Below are positions 25,597 to 35,328 of a stretch of DNA of 64,000 nucleotides, one piece after another. The position numbers were made by a program, and so were the translations under genes. The DNA is from Paenisporosarcina sp. HGH0030. Its GTDB lineage: Bacteria > Bacillota > Bacilli > Bacillales_A > Planococcaceae. Under the pieces are notes generated by a model. The model did not search any database and was not told the origin of the DNA. It saw only the letters and a program-made list of their open reading frames with translations. How positions within the stretch are numbered: the first letter of the stretch is position 1; every line of letters begins with the position of its first letter. The stretch spans positions 621,324 through 685,323 of the forward strand of contig NZ_KE150421.1 of the NCBI RefSeq assembly GCF_000411295.1, read 5' to 3'.

Positions 25597-28500
25597 ATGA
25601 AAAAAAGTAAATTGAAAGCATTTAAAGTCATGTCTACTGCAGCTGTCACATCTTTACTTCTAACATCTTTAACAGCTTTTGCAGAAACGAATGAAACTTC
25701 AACCAAGTTTCAACCATTGGAAGATATAGTGGAGCAAGAAAGTAAGGATCTTTATAGTGAAGCTGTTACTAAAGAAGGTTTAATTAAAGCGTATAGCCCG
25801 AATGAAATGGTCCGCCTAATCGTTGAAGTTGAACAGCTAACTGATGTGGAGCAATCATCAAAAAATAAAAAGTCAATGATGAAGCAAAAGCAAGACAAAG
25901 TGATTGATGCAATCACTAAAACGAAAAATTCAAAAGTAAATTCCGCTACTAAAGTGAAACATCGTTATTTTGAAGGTTTTAACGGATTCAGTTTAGAAAC
26001 TGAGTTTCAGAATTTGAAAGAAATCGAGTCTATTCAAGGAGTTACGAATGTACATATTGCTAAAACATTCCATGAAACGATGGCAGCTAGTAAAGAATTG
26101 GTACAAGCTCAGAAAGTTTGGGAACAATATGGCTATAAAGGTGAAGGATTAGTTGTCGCGGTCGTAGATTCTGGGATTGATCATACACACAAAGATATGA
26201 AACTTTCTGATGATGCAAAAGCGAAAGAAAAATGGACTCAAGATAAAATGGATCAAAAAATGGCAGATACAGATGTAAACGAAATTTGGTACTCAGATAA
26301 AGTCCCGACAGGTTATGATTGGGCAGACAATGATACAAATGTCATCCCTGGGTTAAATGGTAGTTCGCATGGAACACACGTTGCTGGAACAGTTGGAGCT
26401 AATGGGGACGAAGCAACTGGTGGGGTCGCTGGAATTGCTCCAGGTGTTCAACTATTAGCTGAGAAGGTATTTTCTGATAATGGCGGCGGAGCCTATGAGG
26501 ATGATATTATCGCAGGAATCGAGCATGCCGTTACAATGGGTGCAGATGTTATCAATATGAGCTTAGGTGTTGATGCAGGCTATGTTAGTGAAGAAGATGA
26601 TCCGACTCAAAAAGCCATTCGAGTTGCGACAGAGCGTGGAACACTAGTTGTAGTGGCAGCTGGTAATTCCGCTCATAGTACGAAAAATAATTTATTTCTT
26701 GACTCTGCTTCAAAGCCATATGCAGAAAATCCTGATATTGGTACAGTTGGTGCACCGGGTGTAGGTCCATATGCTTTATCGGTAGCATCCTATGAAAATA
26801 CAAAATTGCATTTAAATACTTTAGCAGATACAGATGGTTTTCAGCTTCCTTTCCAAGATCAAACGATGTTTCCTGCAAAATATAATTTTAAACTTTCAAG
26901 ATTTTTAAATCCGAATCAAGAGTATGAAATGGTGTATGCAAACGAAGGACGAAGCAAAGCTGATTTTCCCGCCAATAAAACTGGCTACATTGCAGTAATA
27001 AAATTATTAAATCAATATACTTCTTATTCTAGTATTCAATTTAACGCAGAAAGGTATGGAGCAAAAGCGGTTATCATAATACCAGCTGATAATATGGCGA
27101 TTGATTATCCTTATCTAAGATTAACTGAAAATTCAATTCCAACTGCTACAACAGGTAAGGCTCCAGGCCAAGAACTATTAAATAAACTAAAAAGTGGTCA
27201 AACCGTCAAGATGAAATTAGACGGGGAAACTTGGATAGATAATGCAAAAAAAGACAACATGTCCAGTTTTTCATCCTATGGTTCTCCAAGTACATTAGAT
27301 TTTAAACCAGAGATTTCGGCTCCTGGTGGAAATATTTATTCAACTGTTCCAGGAAATGATTATGAAAACATGAGCGGTACATCAATGGCAGCACCTCATG
27401 TCGCAGGCGGTTCAGCATTGTTATTGCAGGCACTTTATCAAAAAGGATTAACCCATTCAGAAGATACGGTGTTAAAAGCAAAGCTTGCTTTAATGAATAC
27501 AGCTAATGTTCTCATGGATCCAAAAACAAACGGTGAAGTACCATATTCACCTCGCTTACAAGGATCTGGTTTAATGAAAATTCAAAATGCCATTAACACA
27601 CCTGTCATTGTGACAAGTCGAAACACGCCTTTAGAGCAAGCTGGAGCAGTTGCTTTAAAGGAAATAGGCCAAACTACAAGCTTTAAATTAAACGTGGAAG
27701 CATTCGAAAATCCTAAGGAAAAAAATAATAGTGAGGATATCGAATACCAAGTTTTTGTAGATGTTTTAAAGGATCAGAAGGAAGTGAAAGAATATGATTT
27801 AGACACTGATGGTGACTTGGATTCCAAGGAGTATCTAACTTTAAAAAGTGAACGAATCAATGGAGCAACAGTCACTGTCAATGATAATAAAGTTACTGAA
27901 ACAGAGGGAGCTCTTCTTAAAATTAAACCTGGTCAAACAAAACAGCTGACAATTAATGTTAATTTACCAGATTCCTTAAAGAAAAATAGTTTTGTAGAAG
28001 GATTTGTTCGTCTAGTTCCGGTTACCAAGGATCAAGATAAAGCCGTGCCTTTATCCGTTCCCTATATGGGCTTCTATGGAAATTGGGATGAACCACTAAA
28101 TATCGATCCTCCTGCATGGGAAAAAGATGCATTTTTAGGTTATACTGCACTTTGGGATGGAACATCAGAACGTTATCCAAAGGGATATGATCCAAGTACT
28201 GGAACGTTTGATCTTAACAAAATTGCCATCTCTCCAAACTACCATCTAAATGGTATCTATTCTTCATTTACGGCTTTACGTAATCTACAAAAAACAGAAA
28301 TGTTTGTTGAAGATCAATCAGGTAATATCGTTAAATATTTAGGTGACTTCAGTGAATATACAGGGACACCATGGAAATTCAGAAAGAATATCATGTCATT
28401 TGGGGACACTTATTACAATGAACTCTATTATTGGGATATGACAGATGAATCTGGACAATTTGTACAAGATGGAAATTATCAATATGTGATTAACACGACA

Positions 28501-29109
28501 TTAGACTTTCCAGGTGCAAAACCACAGGAAGTTAAAATGCCTGTGAAAGTAGATTCGACACTACCTAAAGTTACAGACATTAATGTAACTCCAGAGGATG
28601 GAAAATACGAAATTTCCTGGAAAGGCACAGATAATGAAAACGGAAGTGGATATGTTGCTGCAATGGTTTGGGTGAACGGAAATTATTATCTACCAGGAAA
28701 AGAGTCAACATTACTATTAAACTACGAACCGAAAAATATTGTAGTAATTGGAGCAGACAACGCGTTTAACCACTCTTACACCGTTTGGGGAGATCAAAGT
28801 CCACAATATATGAGTGAATGGATGGTCCTTTCCAATTCTAGTGTATGGCCGACTAAAAATTTAAACAATAACACTCCAACTGAGCTAGATTACTTTGCCC
28901 AAAACAGATCGGACTGGACGTTTTATGTTAAAGATACAAATGGTAATATAGTCGATACGTTTGAAGTTAAAAATGAAAAAGAAGTTCATAGAAAATGGGT
29001 ACCTAAACCGGATCTTCCAAATGGTAACTACTTTATTTCAGCTGATCTAGTAACAAAAGATGGTTTTAAAGTAACAACAACGTCAGTAAAAGTTACAGTT
29101 CTTCAATAA
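25597..29109 (+). CDS. secreted subtilisin-like serine protease with PA domain
   Basis: The 1170-residue protein has a signal peptide (AVTSLLLTSLTAFAE), a propeptide to about residue 155, and an S8 domain with Asp in VVDSGIDHTH (near 189), His in SSHGTHVAG (near 257) and Ser in MSGTSMAAPHVAG (near 593). A PA domain is inserted at about 444-545. The C-terminal 550 residues are beta-sandwich modules resembling C5a-peptidase/Fn3-type segments; a DLDTDGDLDSKEY loop may bind calcium. There is no SLH domain or LPXTG motif, so release from the cell is likely. AAAGGAGAG precedes ATG 25597. Confidence 0.92.
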   Translation: MKKSKLKAFKVMSTAAVTSLLLTSLTAFAETNETSTKFQPLEDIVEQESKDLYSEAVTKEGLIKAYSPNEMVRLIVEVEQLTDVEQSSKNKKSMMKQKQDKVIDAITKTKNSKVNSATKVKHRYFEGFNGFSLETEFQNLKEIESIQGVTNVHIAKTFHETMAASKELVQAQKVWEQYGYKGEGLVVAVVDSGIDHTHKDMKLSDDAKAKEKWTQDKMDQKMADTDVNEIWYSDKVPTGYDWADNDTNVIPGLNGSSHGTHVAGTVGANGDEATGGVAGIAPGVQLLAEKVFSDNGGGAYEDDIIAGIEHAVTMGADVINMSLGVDAGYVSEEDDPTQKAIRVATERGTLVVVAAGNSAHSTKNNLFLDSASKPYAENPDIGTVGAPGVGPYALSVASYENTKLHLNTLADTDGFQLPFQDQTMFPAKYNFKLSRFLNPNQEYEMVYANEGRSKADFPANKTGYIAVIKLLNQYTSYSSIQFNAERYGAKAVIIIPADNMAIDYPYLRLTENSIPTATTGKAPGQELLNKLKSGQTVKMKLDGETWIDNAKKDNMSSFSSYGSPSTLDFKPEISAPGGNIYSTVPGNDYENMSGTSMAAPHVAGGSALLLQALYQKGLTHSEDTVLKAKLALMNTANVLMDPKTNGEVPYSPRLQGSGLMKIQNAINTPVIVTSRNTPLEQAGAVALKEIGQTTSFKLNVEAFENPKEKNNSEDIEYQVFVDVLKDQKEVKEYDLDTDGDLDSKEYLTLKSERINGATVTVNDNKVTETEGALLKIKPGQTKQLTINVNLPDSLKKNSFVEGFVRLVPVTKDQDKAVPLSVPYMGFYGNWDEPLNIDPPAWEKDAFLGYTALWDGTSERYPKGYDPSTGTFDLNKIAISPNYHLNGIYSSFTALRNLQKTEMFVEDQSGNIVKYLGDFSEYTGTPWKFRKNIMSFGDTYYNELYYWDMTDESGQFVQDGNYQYVINTTLDFPGAKPQEVKMPVKVDSTLPKVTDINVTPEDGKYEISWKGTDNENGSGYVAAMVWVNGNYYLPGKESTLLLNYEPKNIVVIGADNAFNHSYTVWGDQSPQYMSEWMVLSNSSVWPTKNLNNNTPTELDYFAQNRSDWTFYVKDTNGNIVDTFEVKNEKEVHRKWVPKPDLPNGNYFISADLVTKDGFKVTTTSVKVTVLQ

Positions 29110-29121
29110 CTAATAAAAAAT

Positions 29122-29160
29122 AAAGAAAGCTAACCATAATAAAGGGTTAGCTTTCTTTGT
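29122..29160 (+). terminator. terminator after the second subtilase gene
   Basis: A perfect 14-bp stem AAAGAAAGCTAACC / GGTTAGCTTTCTTT with a 9-nt loop. Confidence 0.85.
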
Positions 29161-29356
29161 ATGTTTTCGGAATTAGGATCTAACAAAAGAATAGGTCATA
29201 TATACATTCGGTAATTCATTATAGATTTCTACATAATGAAATCATGTCCGAATAACTTGAAATTCTATTATATTATTGTAATACTGATAATATTTTCAAT
29301 AAATTTTTATACATATAAGTCTATGGAACTATGCATTAATTAAATAGGTTGTTTTT

Positions 29357-29410
29357 CTAAGTAGCGCGATAACCATCATTATTGCTATCTAGATCCGATG
29401 AATCCCCACC
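29357..29410 (-). pseudogene. possible remnant of an excalibur-type C-terminus
   Basis: Read on the minus strand, GGDSSDLDSNNDGYRAT ends in a stop. The DLDSNNDG part matches the calcium-binding excalibur motif (DxDxDGxxCE) but the closing CE is lost. A run of nine T lies directly upstream. There is no start. Confidence 0.4.
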
Positions 29411-29445
29411 AAAAAAAAACACACGTAACATTATATTTAAGAGTG

Positions 29446-29475
29446 AAGAGCGAAGTGACTAGTCACTTCGCTTTT
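29446..29475. terminator. palindromic bidirectional terminator
   Basis: AGCGAAGTGACT / AGTCACTTCGCT is a perfect 24-bp palindrome with T-rich sequence on the right and A/G-rich sequence on the left. Confidence 0.65.
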
Positions 29476-29479
29476 CTTA

Positions 29480-29700
29480 TGTAAATATGTATGGTTGTGG
29501 ATTACCGATAATAGTGAGCAGGGATGGACTCGTAACTGTTTCTAAAGCGAAACGCTGAATCCCAATCTCCACATTGTGGGGGCTGGACGCCTAAGTTCTT
29601 GATGGCTACCGGATATGAAAAGGTAATATCACCGTTGCCTATTTTAGAGGAGATGCTGTTCCTCATCCCAATCGGGGTGTTATGTCAACCTACTGTGAAT
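29480..29700. other. unexplained structured stretch in a 900-bp gene-free interval
   Basis: Two readings compete. On the plus strand GGGAT...ATCCC encloses GTTTC-TAAAGC-GAAAC, followed by further short hairpins, which suggests a structured RNA. On the minus strand 29684-29502 is open for 60 codons and ends in a stop (GNGDITFSYPVAIKNLGV, QPPQCGDWDSAFRFRNSY), which looks like a protein tail. No family was recognised for either. The flanks (29161-29356 and 29701-30013) hold nothing I can name. Confidence 0.4.
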
Positions 29701-30013
29701 GCTAGATTTAAAGTCCTTAATGTTTATTTAATAGATCATTTACAAATCTATAATATCTAAGACGTATTTTATTAACAATGCAGCTTTAATATATATATTA
29801 GTGGGGATAGCTTGAGTGGCTATCATGGTATTTGGCGAAGGAGGAGCCATTTTTCAGTATACATATTTACGCTTAAACAAGAAGGTACATTCTATGAACT
29901 CCTATTAATTAAAGATTTCAATTCAGAAGGACCAGCAGCACATAAGTGGTAGAAAGTACTGTATCAAGGGATCTATAGCAAATTTAATTAACCATTAATT
30001 TTGGAGGTTCTAT

Positions 30014-33000
30014 ATGAGGAAAAATTGGAATAAAAGGATCTTACCGATTACCATGTCCTTTGCATTGGCAAGCAGTATTATTTCGCCAAGTCTTATATCA
30101 GCTTTAGGCAGTTTCGATTTAAACTCACCCGTCATTCAAACACCCATCAATGAATATCAAGCTAGTCTTGCTCCGGGTGTAACGGAAAAACACTACAGCT
30201 TTGAAGGAAAAGATGGAAAAAAGATTGAGAGTTTCGTAGTGGATGTTGATGTACAAAATTCGAGCGTATCCATTGAAGCAGGTACACCGAATGACGGAGC
30301 AGCATTTGGCCTGCAGCCCGTTAGACAGCAAGCCAATGCAGCAAATGGCGACAACCGTAAAGTAGTGGCAGCTGTGAATGCTGATTTTTATAATATGGCT
30401 ACTGGTGAACCAATAGGCGTTGTTTACAAAGATGGACAAGCATTAAAGGCTCAGTATTCAGCATCACAAAAATTCTTCGGAATCAAAAAATCTGGTGAAG
30501 CCGTCATTGGGGACTCAACTCTATATGATGGAATGAAAGATCAATTACAAGAAGCGCTGGGTGGGAATGCCATTCTCGTGAAAAATGGTCAAGTCTATCA
30601 AACTCCACAAACGGGAGCAGATAGAGAGCCTCGAACAGCGGTAGGGATTAAAGCAGACGGCGATGTATTTTTTGTCGTGGTCGACGGAAGACAAGAGGTA
30701 TATTCAGCTGGAATCTCCATGCCTGAATTAGCACAATTAATGATCGATTTAGGGGCAGTAAATGCGTTAAACCTTGATGGAGGTGGGTCTTCTACCTTCA
30801 CAACTCGCGAACTGGGCGGCGATAATCTTGAGGTAGACAATCAACCTTCTGACCGTTCAGAAAGAAGCGTAGCAAACTCTTGGCTGATTGTCTCGAAAGA
30901 GCCATCCGACCACCTTTTTGATTCGGCTCATATTGAACCATATGACCAATCCTTTACCCCAAGTGCCACGATTCCATTCACGGCCAAGGGAAGAGACAAA
31001 TCCATGGCTTCAGCATCTCTGCCAGCCTCCGGTTTAACATGGGAATTGTCTGATTCAACCTTTGGTACGATCGATGAGAATGGAAAGTTTTTATCAAATG
31101 GAAAAACAGGACAGTTGGAAATCATCCTGAAATATCAGGGCAATCTGGTTGGAAAAAATATCGTTGAAATTGCTAAGCCTGATGAGATGTCCTTTACTTC
31201 AACAGAGCTAACAGCAGCTAAAAATAGTCAAACCAATTTAAATTTAATGACAAAATTCCAAAAGAGAAATGTACACTGGAACTCTCAAGATATGGAGTTT
31301 GACATCCCTGAAGGAATGGGAACCATTGATGAATCTGGTGTCCTCCGTACTGGAGACAAAACGGTTTCAGGGACGATTACGGCCCGCTTGAAGGGGACAA
31401 ACCTTTCAGCACAAATCAATGTTTCGGTTGGAAAGCTTCCTGAAGTCTTATTTGATTTTGAAGGTGGGCTTGAGGGCTGGAAACCATCTGTTGTGGGGCG
31501 CGGTGAAAAAGCGACACTAGGTTTGGCTGCCTATCCAGCACCAGTAAGATTCGGCAATCAGTCATTGAAATTGGATTTTGATCTAACAAGTGCACAAACT
31601 GGAACCACCCTTGGAGCCTATGCAGGACCTGGCTCAAATATCGCAATTCCAGATAATCCCTCCAGCATTGGAATGTGGATTTACGCAACTCCGGATGCAC
31701 AAGGTTATTGGCTGAGAATGAACATTGTGGACGGAAACGGCAAAACGCAAACCATTAATCTTAATCAAGAAAAACCAGGGATCAATTGGACAGGCTGGAA
31801 ATACATCGAGGCCGACATACCAGCCTCCTTTACAGGTCCGTTCAAAATATCAGGAACACAAGCGGTAAGATTAATGGTTACGAAATCAGGAATCACCGTA
31901 CCCCTGAGAAAAGGCACCATCTATATTGATAATATTAGAGCCGTATATGGAGATAAAGTGGATGACTTAAATCCTCCAGTTATCCAATCAATTAACGTAG
32001 AAGGGAAAGAATTCACGAAAAATGCGGTCAATTTGAAAGCAAATGTGAATGAATATGAAGATGATTCTTTTAAAACGGGAATTGACTGGGAAAAAATCAG
32101 ATTTTTAGTAGATGGTAAAGACTACTCCAAATTAGAAGGTCATTTTTCATTTGATATGGATGGATCGGTCTCATTAAGTGGATTACAATGGGCGGATGGA
32201 ACCCATCAAATAACCCTTATGGTCCCTGATAAATTCGGAAACCAAGCCGTTAAAACGGTCTATTTTACCGTGAACACTGGCGCGGCAAAGATGGAACTGG
32301 TCAAAAAACAAGATCAAGCCTTGTTAGGTGATGTGTTTGACCTAGTAGTGAAGGCTGACAATCCATCTGAAATCTCTGGCTCCACCATTAAAATGCAATT
32401 AGATAAGAACTTCCCAGTGGAAAATGTTACTTTTTCTAATGGGTTCAACACAAGTACCTCAAGCTATGATACTGAAACTGGAATACTTACATTGAATCTA
32501 ATGAATAGCGGCGAAACAGCGGCAACCGCAGAAGCTGCAACGATTCAGATTCGCATTCCTGCATCGACAAAAGAAGGCAGCAAATTAACCTATGAAATGA
32601 TAGAAGCTAGCTTAAGCTACACGGAGCCAAAAGAAGAAAACTTCGTTTCGACATATTCAATGGCACCAGCCAGCTTCGAAGTGAAAGGTGCCTTCGATAT
32701 TATCGCAGAGCCTATATTAATCGGGAAGCCTGTTGTTATGACAGTGAAAGATATGAACAACGAGTTAATCGCTGACGCAGAAATTTTCGCCATCATCAAT
32801 GGGAACACGGAGCCTGTTCTAGTAGGAAAAACAGATGAAAAAGGTGTTCTCCGTGTGGATACTATCACAAATGAAGTGAAGAACATCTCTTTATATGCTG
32901 TAAAGGATGGAAAGTATTCGTTTAAAGTAAACACGCAGACCTATCCGCCTCTTGCGGCAGTGACAGAAATAAAAAATATCCTTTCCACTCCAACAAGTGA

Positions 33001-34120
33001 TCCTCATAAAGGAAAAGGTTTCACATGGATGTCGAGTCCGTTAGCGAAAGAAAAACCTGTTATTCAATTTGCACGAAAAAAGGATTTTGACAAGAAAGGT
33101 GAACGGTCGCTAGAAACCATCGACGGATCATCCACTAACCAGGTATTCTCTGGGGAGCAAGATCCTACGAAAAATGGAATCGTCCGAGTAAATGAAGTCA
33201 CATTAAAGAAATTACAACAAGGGACAACATACGTTTATCGAGTGGGAGATGGAGAGAACTGGTCAGAGCTGCAAGAATTCACCACTTTAATGAGGAAGCA
33301 AAGCTTTGAATTTGCCGTTTTAGGTGACACGCAATCGCCAGCAGATTTAAGTGACTTTTCGAAAATTCTTGGGGATCTTGATAAAAAAGACTTATCGTTC
33401 ATGATCCATGTAGGCGATCTGATTGACGAATCCTCCAAATTTAAACAATGGGATGATACATTAAATGTCTTAAGCCAATACAGCAACATTCGTTCCACCG
33501 ATCTTGTTGCGGCGCTAGGAAATCATGAATACATGGGAGATGCGAATGGTCAGCTAGCAAAAGCCATCTTAAATTCCCCTGAAAATGGACCTGAGGCAGA
33601 CAAAGGCGGGACATATTCGGTTGATTACAATAACATGCACATTAGCGTACTAGGATACACCGATGATACCGAGATTCTGAACAAGCAGTTAGAGTGGCTG
33701 AAACAGGATGTTACGAATTCCGATAAACCTTGGAAAATCCTTGTGACACACAAACCTCCTTATTACACAAATCCGTTTGGCGGGAATGAACTCATGAAAC
33801 AAAAACTGCCACCGGTCGTCGATGAATTAGGGATTGACATCGTGTTCTCTGGCCATGATCATTCCTATGGCAGAACGAAAAAGCTGAAAGACGGAAAAGA
33901 AGATCCGAACGGAACGGTTTATGTGGTCGCCGGTACAACCGGTAAAAAGCACTATGATGCCGTGGCAGATGAGAAATTTGACTTCGTCAACATGGAAAAT
34001 ATCGCAATTTCATTACAAGCCAAAGTGAACAAAGATCAAATCAGCTTCACCACTGTTTCATCTGACGGTGAAACCATTGATCAATTTACAGTTGTAAATA
34101 AAGATTATCATGAAGAGTAA
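30014..34120 (+). CDS. secreted phosphodiester glycosidase / metallophosphoesterase fusion
   Basis: The 1368-residue protein starts with a signal peptide (ILPITMSFALASSIISPSLI). An NAGPA-type phosphodiester glycosidase domain follows (about 60-290) with the family signature NLDGGGSSTF near 252. Then come Ig-like linkers, a carbohydrate-binding-like beta sandwich (about 475-650), a cohesin-like module (about 755-880), and a purple-acid-phosphatase-type Fn3 plus metallophosphoesterase domain with GDTQ (near 1104), GDLID, GNHEY, VTHKPPYY and GHDHSYG (near 1280). It probably uncaps and then dephosphorylates phosphorylated glycans or teichoic acids outside the cell. GGAGG lies before the ATG. Confidence 0.88.
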   Translation: MRKNWNKRILPITMSFALASSIISPSLISALGSFDLNSPVIQTPINEYQASLAPGVTEKHYSFEGKDGKKIESFVVDVDVQNSSVSIEAGTPNDGAAFGLQPVRQQANAANGDNRKVVAAVNADFYNMATGEPIGVVYKDGQALKAQYSASQKFFGIKKSGEAVIGDSTLYDGMKDQLQEALGGNAILVKNGQVYQTPQTGADREPRTAVGIKADGDVFFVVVDGRQEVYSAGISMPELAQLMIDLGAVNALNLDGGGSSTFTTRELGGDNLEVDNQPSDRSERSVANSWLIVSKEPSDHLFDSAHIEPYDQSFTPSATIPFTAKGRDKSMASASLPASGLTWELSDSTFGTIDENGKFLSNGKTGQLEIILKYQGNLVGKNIVEIAKPDEMSFTSTELTAAKNSQTNLNLMTKFQKRNVHWNSQDMEFDIPEGMGTIDESGVLRTGDKTVSGTITARLKGTNLSAQINVSVGKLPEVLFDFEGGLEGWKPSVVGRGEKATLGLAAYPAPVRFGNQSLKLDFDLTSAQTGTTLGAYAGPGSNIAIPDNPSSIGMWIYATPDAQGYWLRMNIVDGNGKTQTINLNQEKPGINWTGWKYIEADIPASFTGPFKISGTQAVRLMVTKSGITVPLRKGTIYIDNIRAVYGDKVDDLNPPVIQSINVEGKEFTKNAVNLKANVNEYEDDSFKTGIDWEKIRFLVDGKDYSKLEGHFSFDMDGSVSLSGLQWADGTHQITLMVPDKFGNQAVKTVYFTVNTGAAKMELVKKQDQALLGDVFDLVVKADNPSEISGSTIKMQLDKNFPVENVTFSNGFNTSTSSYDTETGILTLNLMNSGETAATAEAATIQIRIPASTKEGSKLTYEMIEASLSYTEPKEENFVSTYSMAPASFEVKGAFDIIAEPILIGKPVVMTVKDMNNELIADAEIFAIINGNTEPVLVGKTDEKGVLRVDTITNEVKNISLYAVKDGKYSFKVNTQTYPPLAAVTEIKNILSTPTSDPHKGKGFTWMSSPLAKEKPVIQFARKKDFDKKGERSLETIDGSSTNQVFSGEQDPTKNGIVRVNEVTLKKLQQGTTYVYRVGDGENWSELQEFTTLMRKQSFEFAVLGDTQSPADLSDFSKILGDLDKKDLSFMIHVGDLIDESSKFKQWDDTLNVLSQYSNIRSTDLVAALGNHEYMGDANGQLAKAILNSPENGPEADKGGTYSVDYNNMHISVLGYTDDTEILNKQLEWLKQDVTNSDKPWKILVTHKPPYYTNPFGGNELMKQKLPPVVDELGIDIVFSGHDHSYGRTKKLKDGKEDPNGTVYVVAGTTGKKHYDAVADEKFDFVNMENIAISLQAKVNKDQISFTTVSSDGETIDQFTVVNKDYHEE

Positions 34121-34128
34121 AAAATAAT

Positions 34129-34174
34129 AAAGGTGCTAGATATCATCTTATGGGTGGTACTAGCACCTTTTTAT
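34129..34174 (+). terminator. terminator after the glycosidase/phosphoesterase gene
   Basis: A 10-bp stem AAAGGTGCTA / TAGCACCTTT with T-run. Confidence 0.8.
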
Positions 34175-34202
34175 TGTTAAATTTACTTGTTAGTGCACTG
34201 GG

Positions 34203-34245
34203 AAGAAGCTAATCAACTATATAAAAGGTGATTAGCTTCTTTTTC
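34203..34245 (+). terminator. second hairpin
   Basis: A perfect 13-bp stem AAGAAGCTAATCA / TGATTAGCTTCTT, then a T-run. It marks the left edge of the second cassette region. Confidence 0.8.
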
Positions 34246-34265
34246 TATTTAAATAGACTTTTTCA

Positions 34266-34611
34266 TTGCCCTCCTCATGGCAGAAGTGGCTCAAAATTGG
34301 GGTATTATATTCATTTGTTTTTTTAGGATATTCTATTTACCTTTGGAGAAAAAGAAAAGAGGGTAAGGGATATTATTGGGATGATGAAGGGGTTGTATTT
34401 GACCTGCAAGGGAATAAAGTTTTTTGGGATGAGATTGAAAGTATTAAATTCTCCAATGTAAAAGGTATGAAGTCTACTGCGATTTATCCTCACTATACAA
34501 ATCAAAAAAAAGATTAGAATCCGTCGTAAGAAATCGATGACAACAACTGCACACTCAATTGATTGGTTTTTGATTGAAAAGCCAAGGGAATTTCACAAGA
34601 AATGGTTTTAA
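34266..34611 (+). pseudogene. small membrane protein with PH-like tail, frameshifted
   Basis: There is no good start; the frame opens at TTG 34266 just after a stop. It encodes one membrane helix (IGVLYSFVFLGYSIYLW) and then a strand-rich region (GYYWDDEGVVFDLQGNKVFW, DEIESIKFSNVKGMKSTAIY) like bacterial PH domains. The frame breaks in a run of eight A (34504-34511). With one A fewer it continues KKIRIRRKKSMTTTAHSIDW and FLIEKPREFHKKW. The end abuts an antisense integrase fragment. Truncated at the 5' end and frameshifted, it is probably dead. Confidence 0.65.
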
Positions 34612-34794
34612 ATGCTTCCCTGAAATCGCTAGGTATTCTTTCAATTGAATTGTGTCCAGAGTTGTTATTTCAATATCCTTAAAATATTCAATAAGTAATG
34701 ACAATTGGAGCCGATAAGCCTTTAATGTCTGTGGAGAAAAGCCTTCAATCCTTTTATCAGATTCAAATGCTTCCCATGCTTTTGACAGTAGCAA
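34603..34794 (-). pseudogene. tyrosine recombinase N-terminal (core-binding) fragment
   Basis: On the minus strand, LSKAWEAFESDKRIEGFSPQ followed by TLKAYRLQLSLLIEYFKDIE and LDTIQLKEYLAISGKHLKP is the SAM-like N-terminal domain of a phage/XerD-type integrase. The reading stops matching just after HLKP, where it runs into the antisense of the preceding gene. The catalytic domain is absent. It belongs to a different subfamily from the remnant at 13.9 kb. Confidence 0.75.
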
Positions 34795-34867
34795 TTTTGT
34801 TCCTCTTAAAAAAAGTATCGTTAAAGGAAATATTGCCAATTCTATCGAAATTAAGACATATGGATAG

Positions 34868-34892
34868 TTTACTAACGGACAGGTTAGTTGAA
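34868..34892 (+). repeat. cassette-type repeat B (junction 6)
   Basis: TTTACTAACGGACAGGTTAG plus TTGAAG carries the B core with arms ACTAAC / GTTAGT. It lies between the integrase fragment and the first small gene of the 35-kb array. Confidence 0.8.
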
Positions 34893-34947
34893 GAGTTCGG
34901 TGCAAAGCGTTAGGCTTTCAAAAGATGAATGGGAATGGAGGGTTAAT

Positions 34948-35181
34948 GTGTATTTGCTTCTTTCAATAGTTTTGAGTACGATTTTAGGATTTGCTTTACT
35001 TACTATGGGACCACTTATAGGCGGGGTCATTGCTTTTGGAATAGTTGTTGGTTGTATTTTTAGAGGATTGTATTTACTAAATGACCTACATAAAAGTATT
35101 TTATCTATATCTCCCAAAAAAGATAAAGTCCAACAGGCATATGAAAATTATTTAAAGGAACGAGATAAAGATTCTAATTAA
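34948..35181 (+). CDS. small two-helix membrane protein, cassette gene 4
   Basis: GTG 34948 is behind GGAGGG with a 5-bp gap. A TTG at 34888 inside the B repeat would add 20 residues and is less likely, although the residues it adds (LSKDEWEWRVN) are helical and could be genuine. The 77-residue form has two membrane helices (LLLSIVLSTILGFALLTM and GGVIAFGIVVGCIFRGLYLL) and a charged tail with coiled-coil character (KVQQAYENYLKERDKDS). Family unknown. Confidence 0.65.
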   Translation: MYLLLSIVLSTILGFALLTMGPLIGGVIAFGIVVGCIFRGLYLLNDLHKSILSISPKKDKVQQAYENYLKERDKDSN

Positions 35182-35262
35182 ACTGATGCGTTAGTTAGAG
35201 ATCATCGGGTGATTAAGAAGCCTTTTTTTATTGAACAAACGGGGCAGTTTAGTTAAAAAAGG
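35177..35262 (+). repeat. composite cassette repeat A-B (junction 7)
   Basis: A diverged A (AACTGATGCGTTAGTT), then GATCATCGGGTGATTAAG, AAGCCTTTTTTTATT and a B element TTGAACAAACGGGGCAG, TTTAGTTAAAAAA. Confidence 0.85.
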
Positions 35263-35328
35263 TTAACTTGCAGATTGTGGAGAATATGTAAATAGAGGAA
35301 AGAAGATGGGAGAGGAAGGGTAAGTAAC

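Noticed and set aside
34603-34794. Integrase N-terminal fragment and the 13.9-kb remnant as halves of one gene
   Set aside because: They lie on opposite strands 20 kb apart and appear to belong to different recombinase subfamilies.
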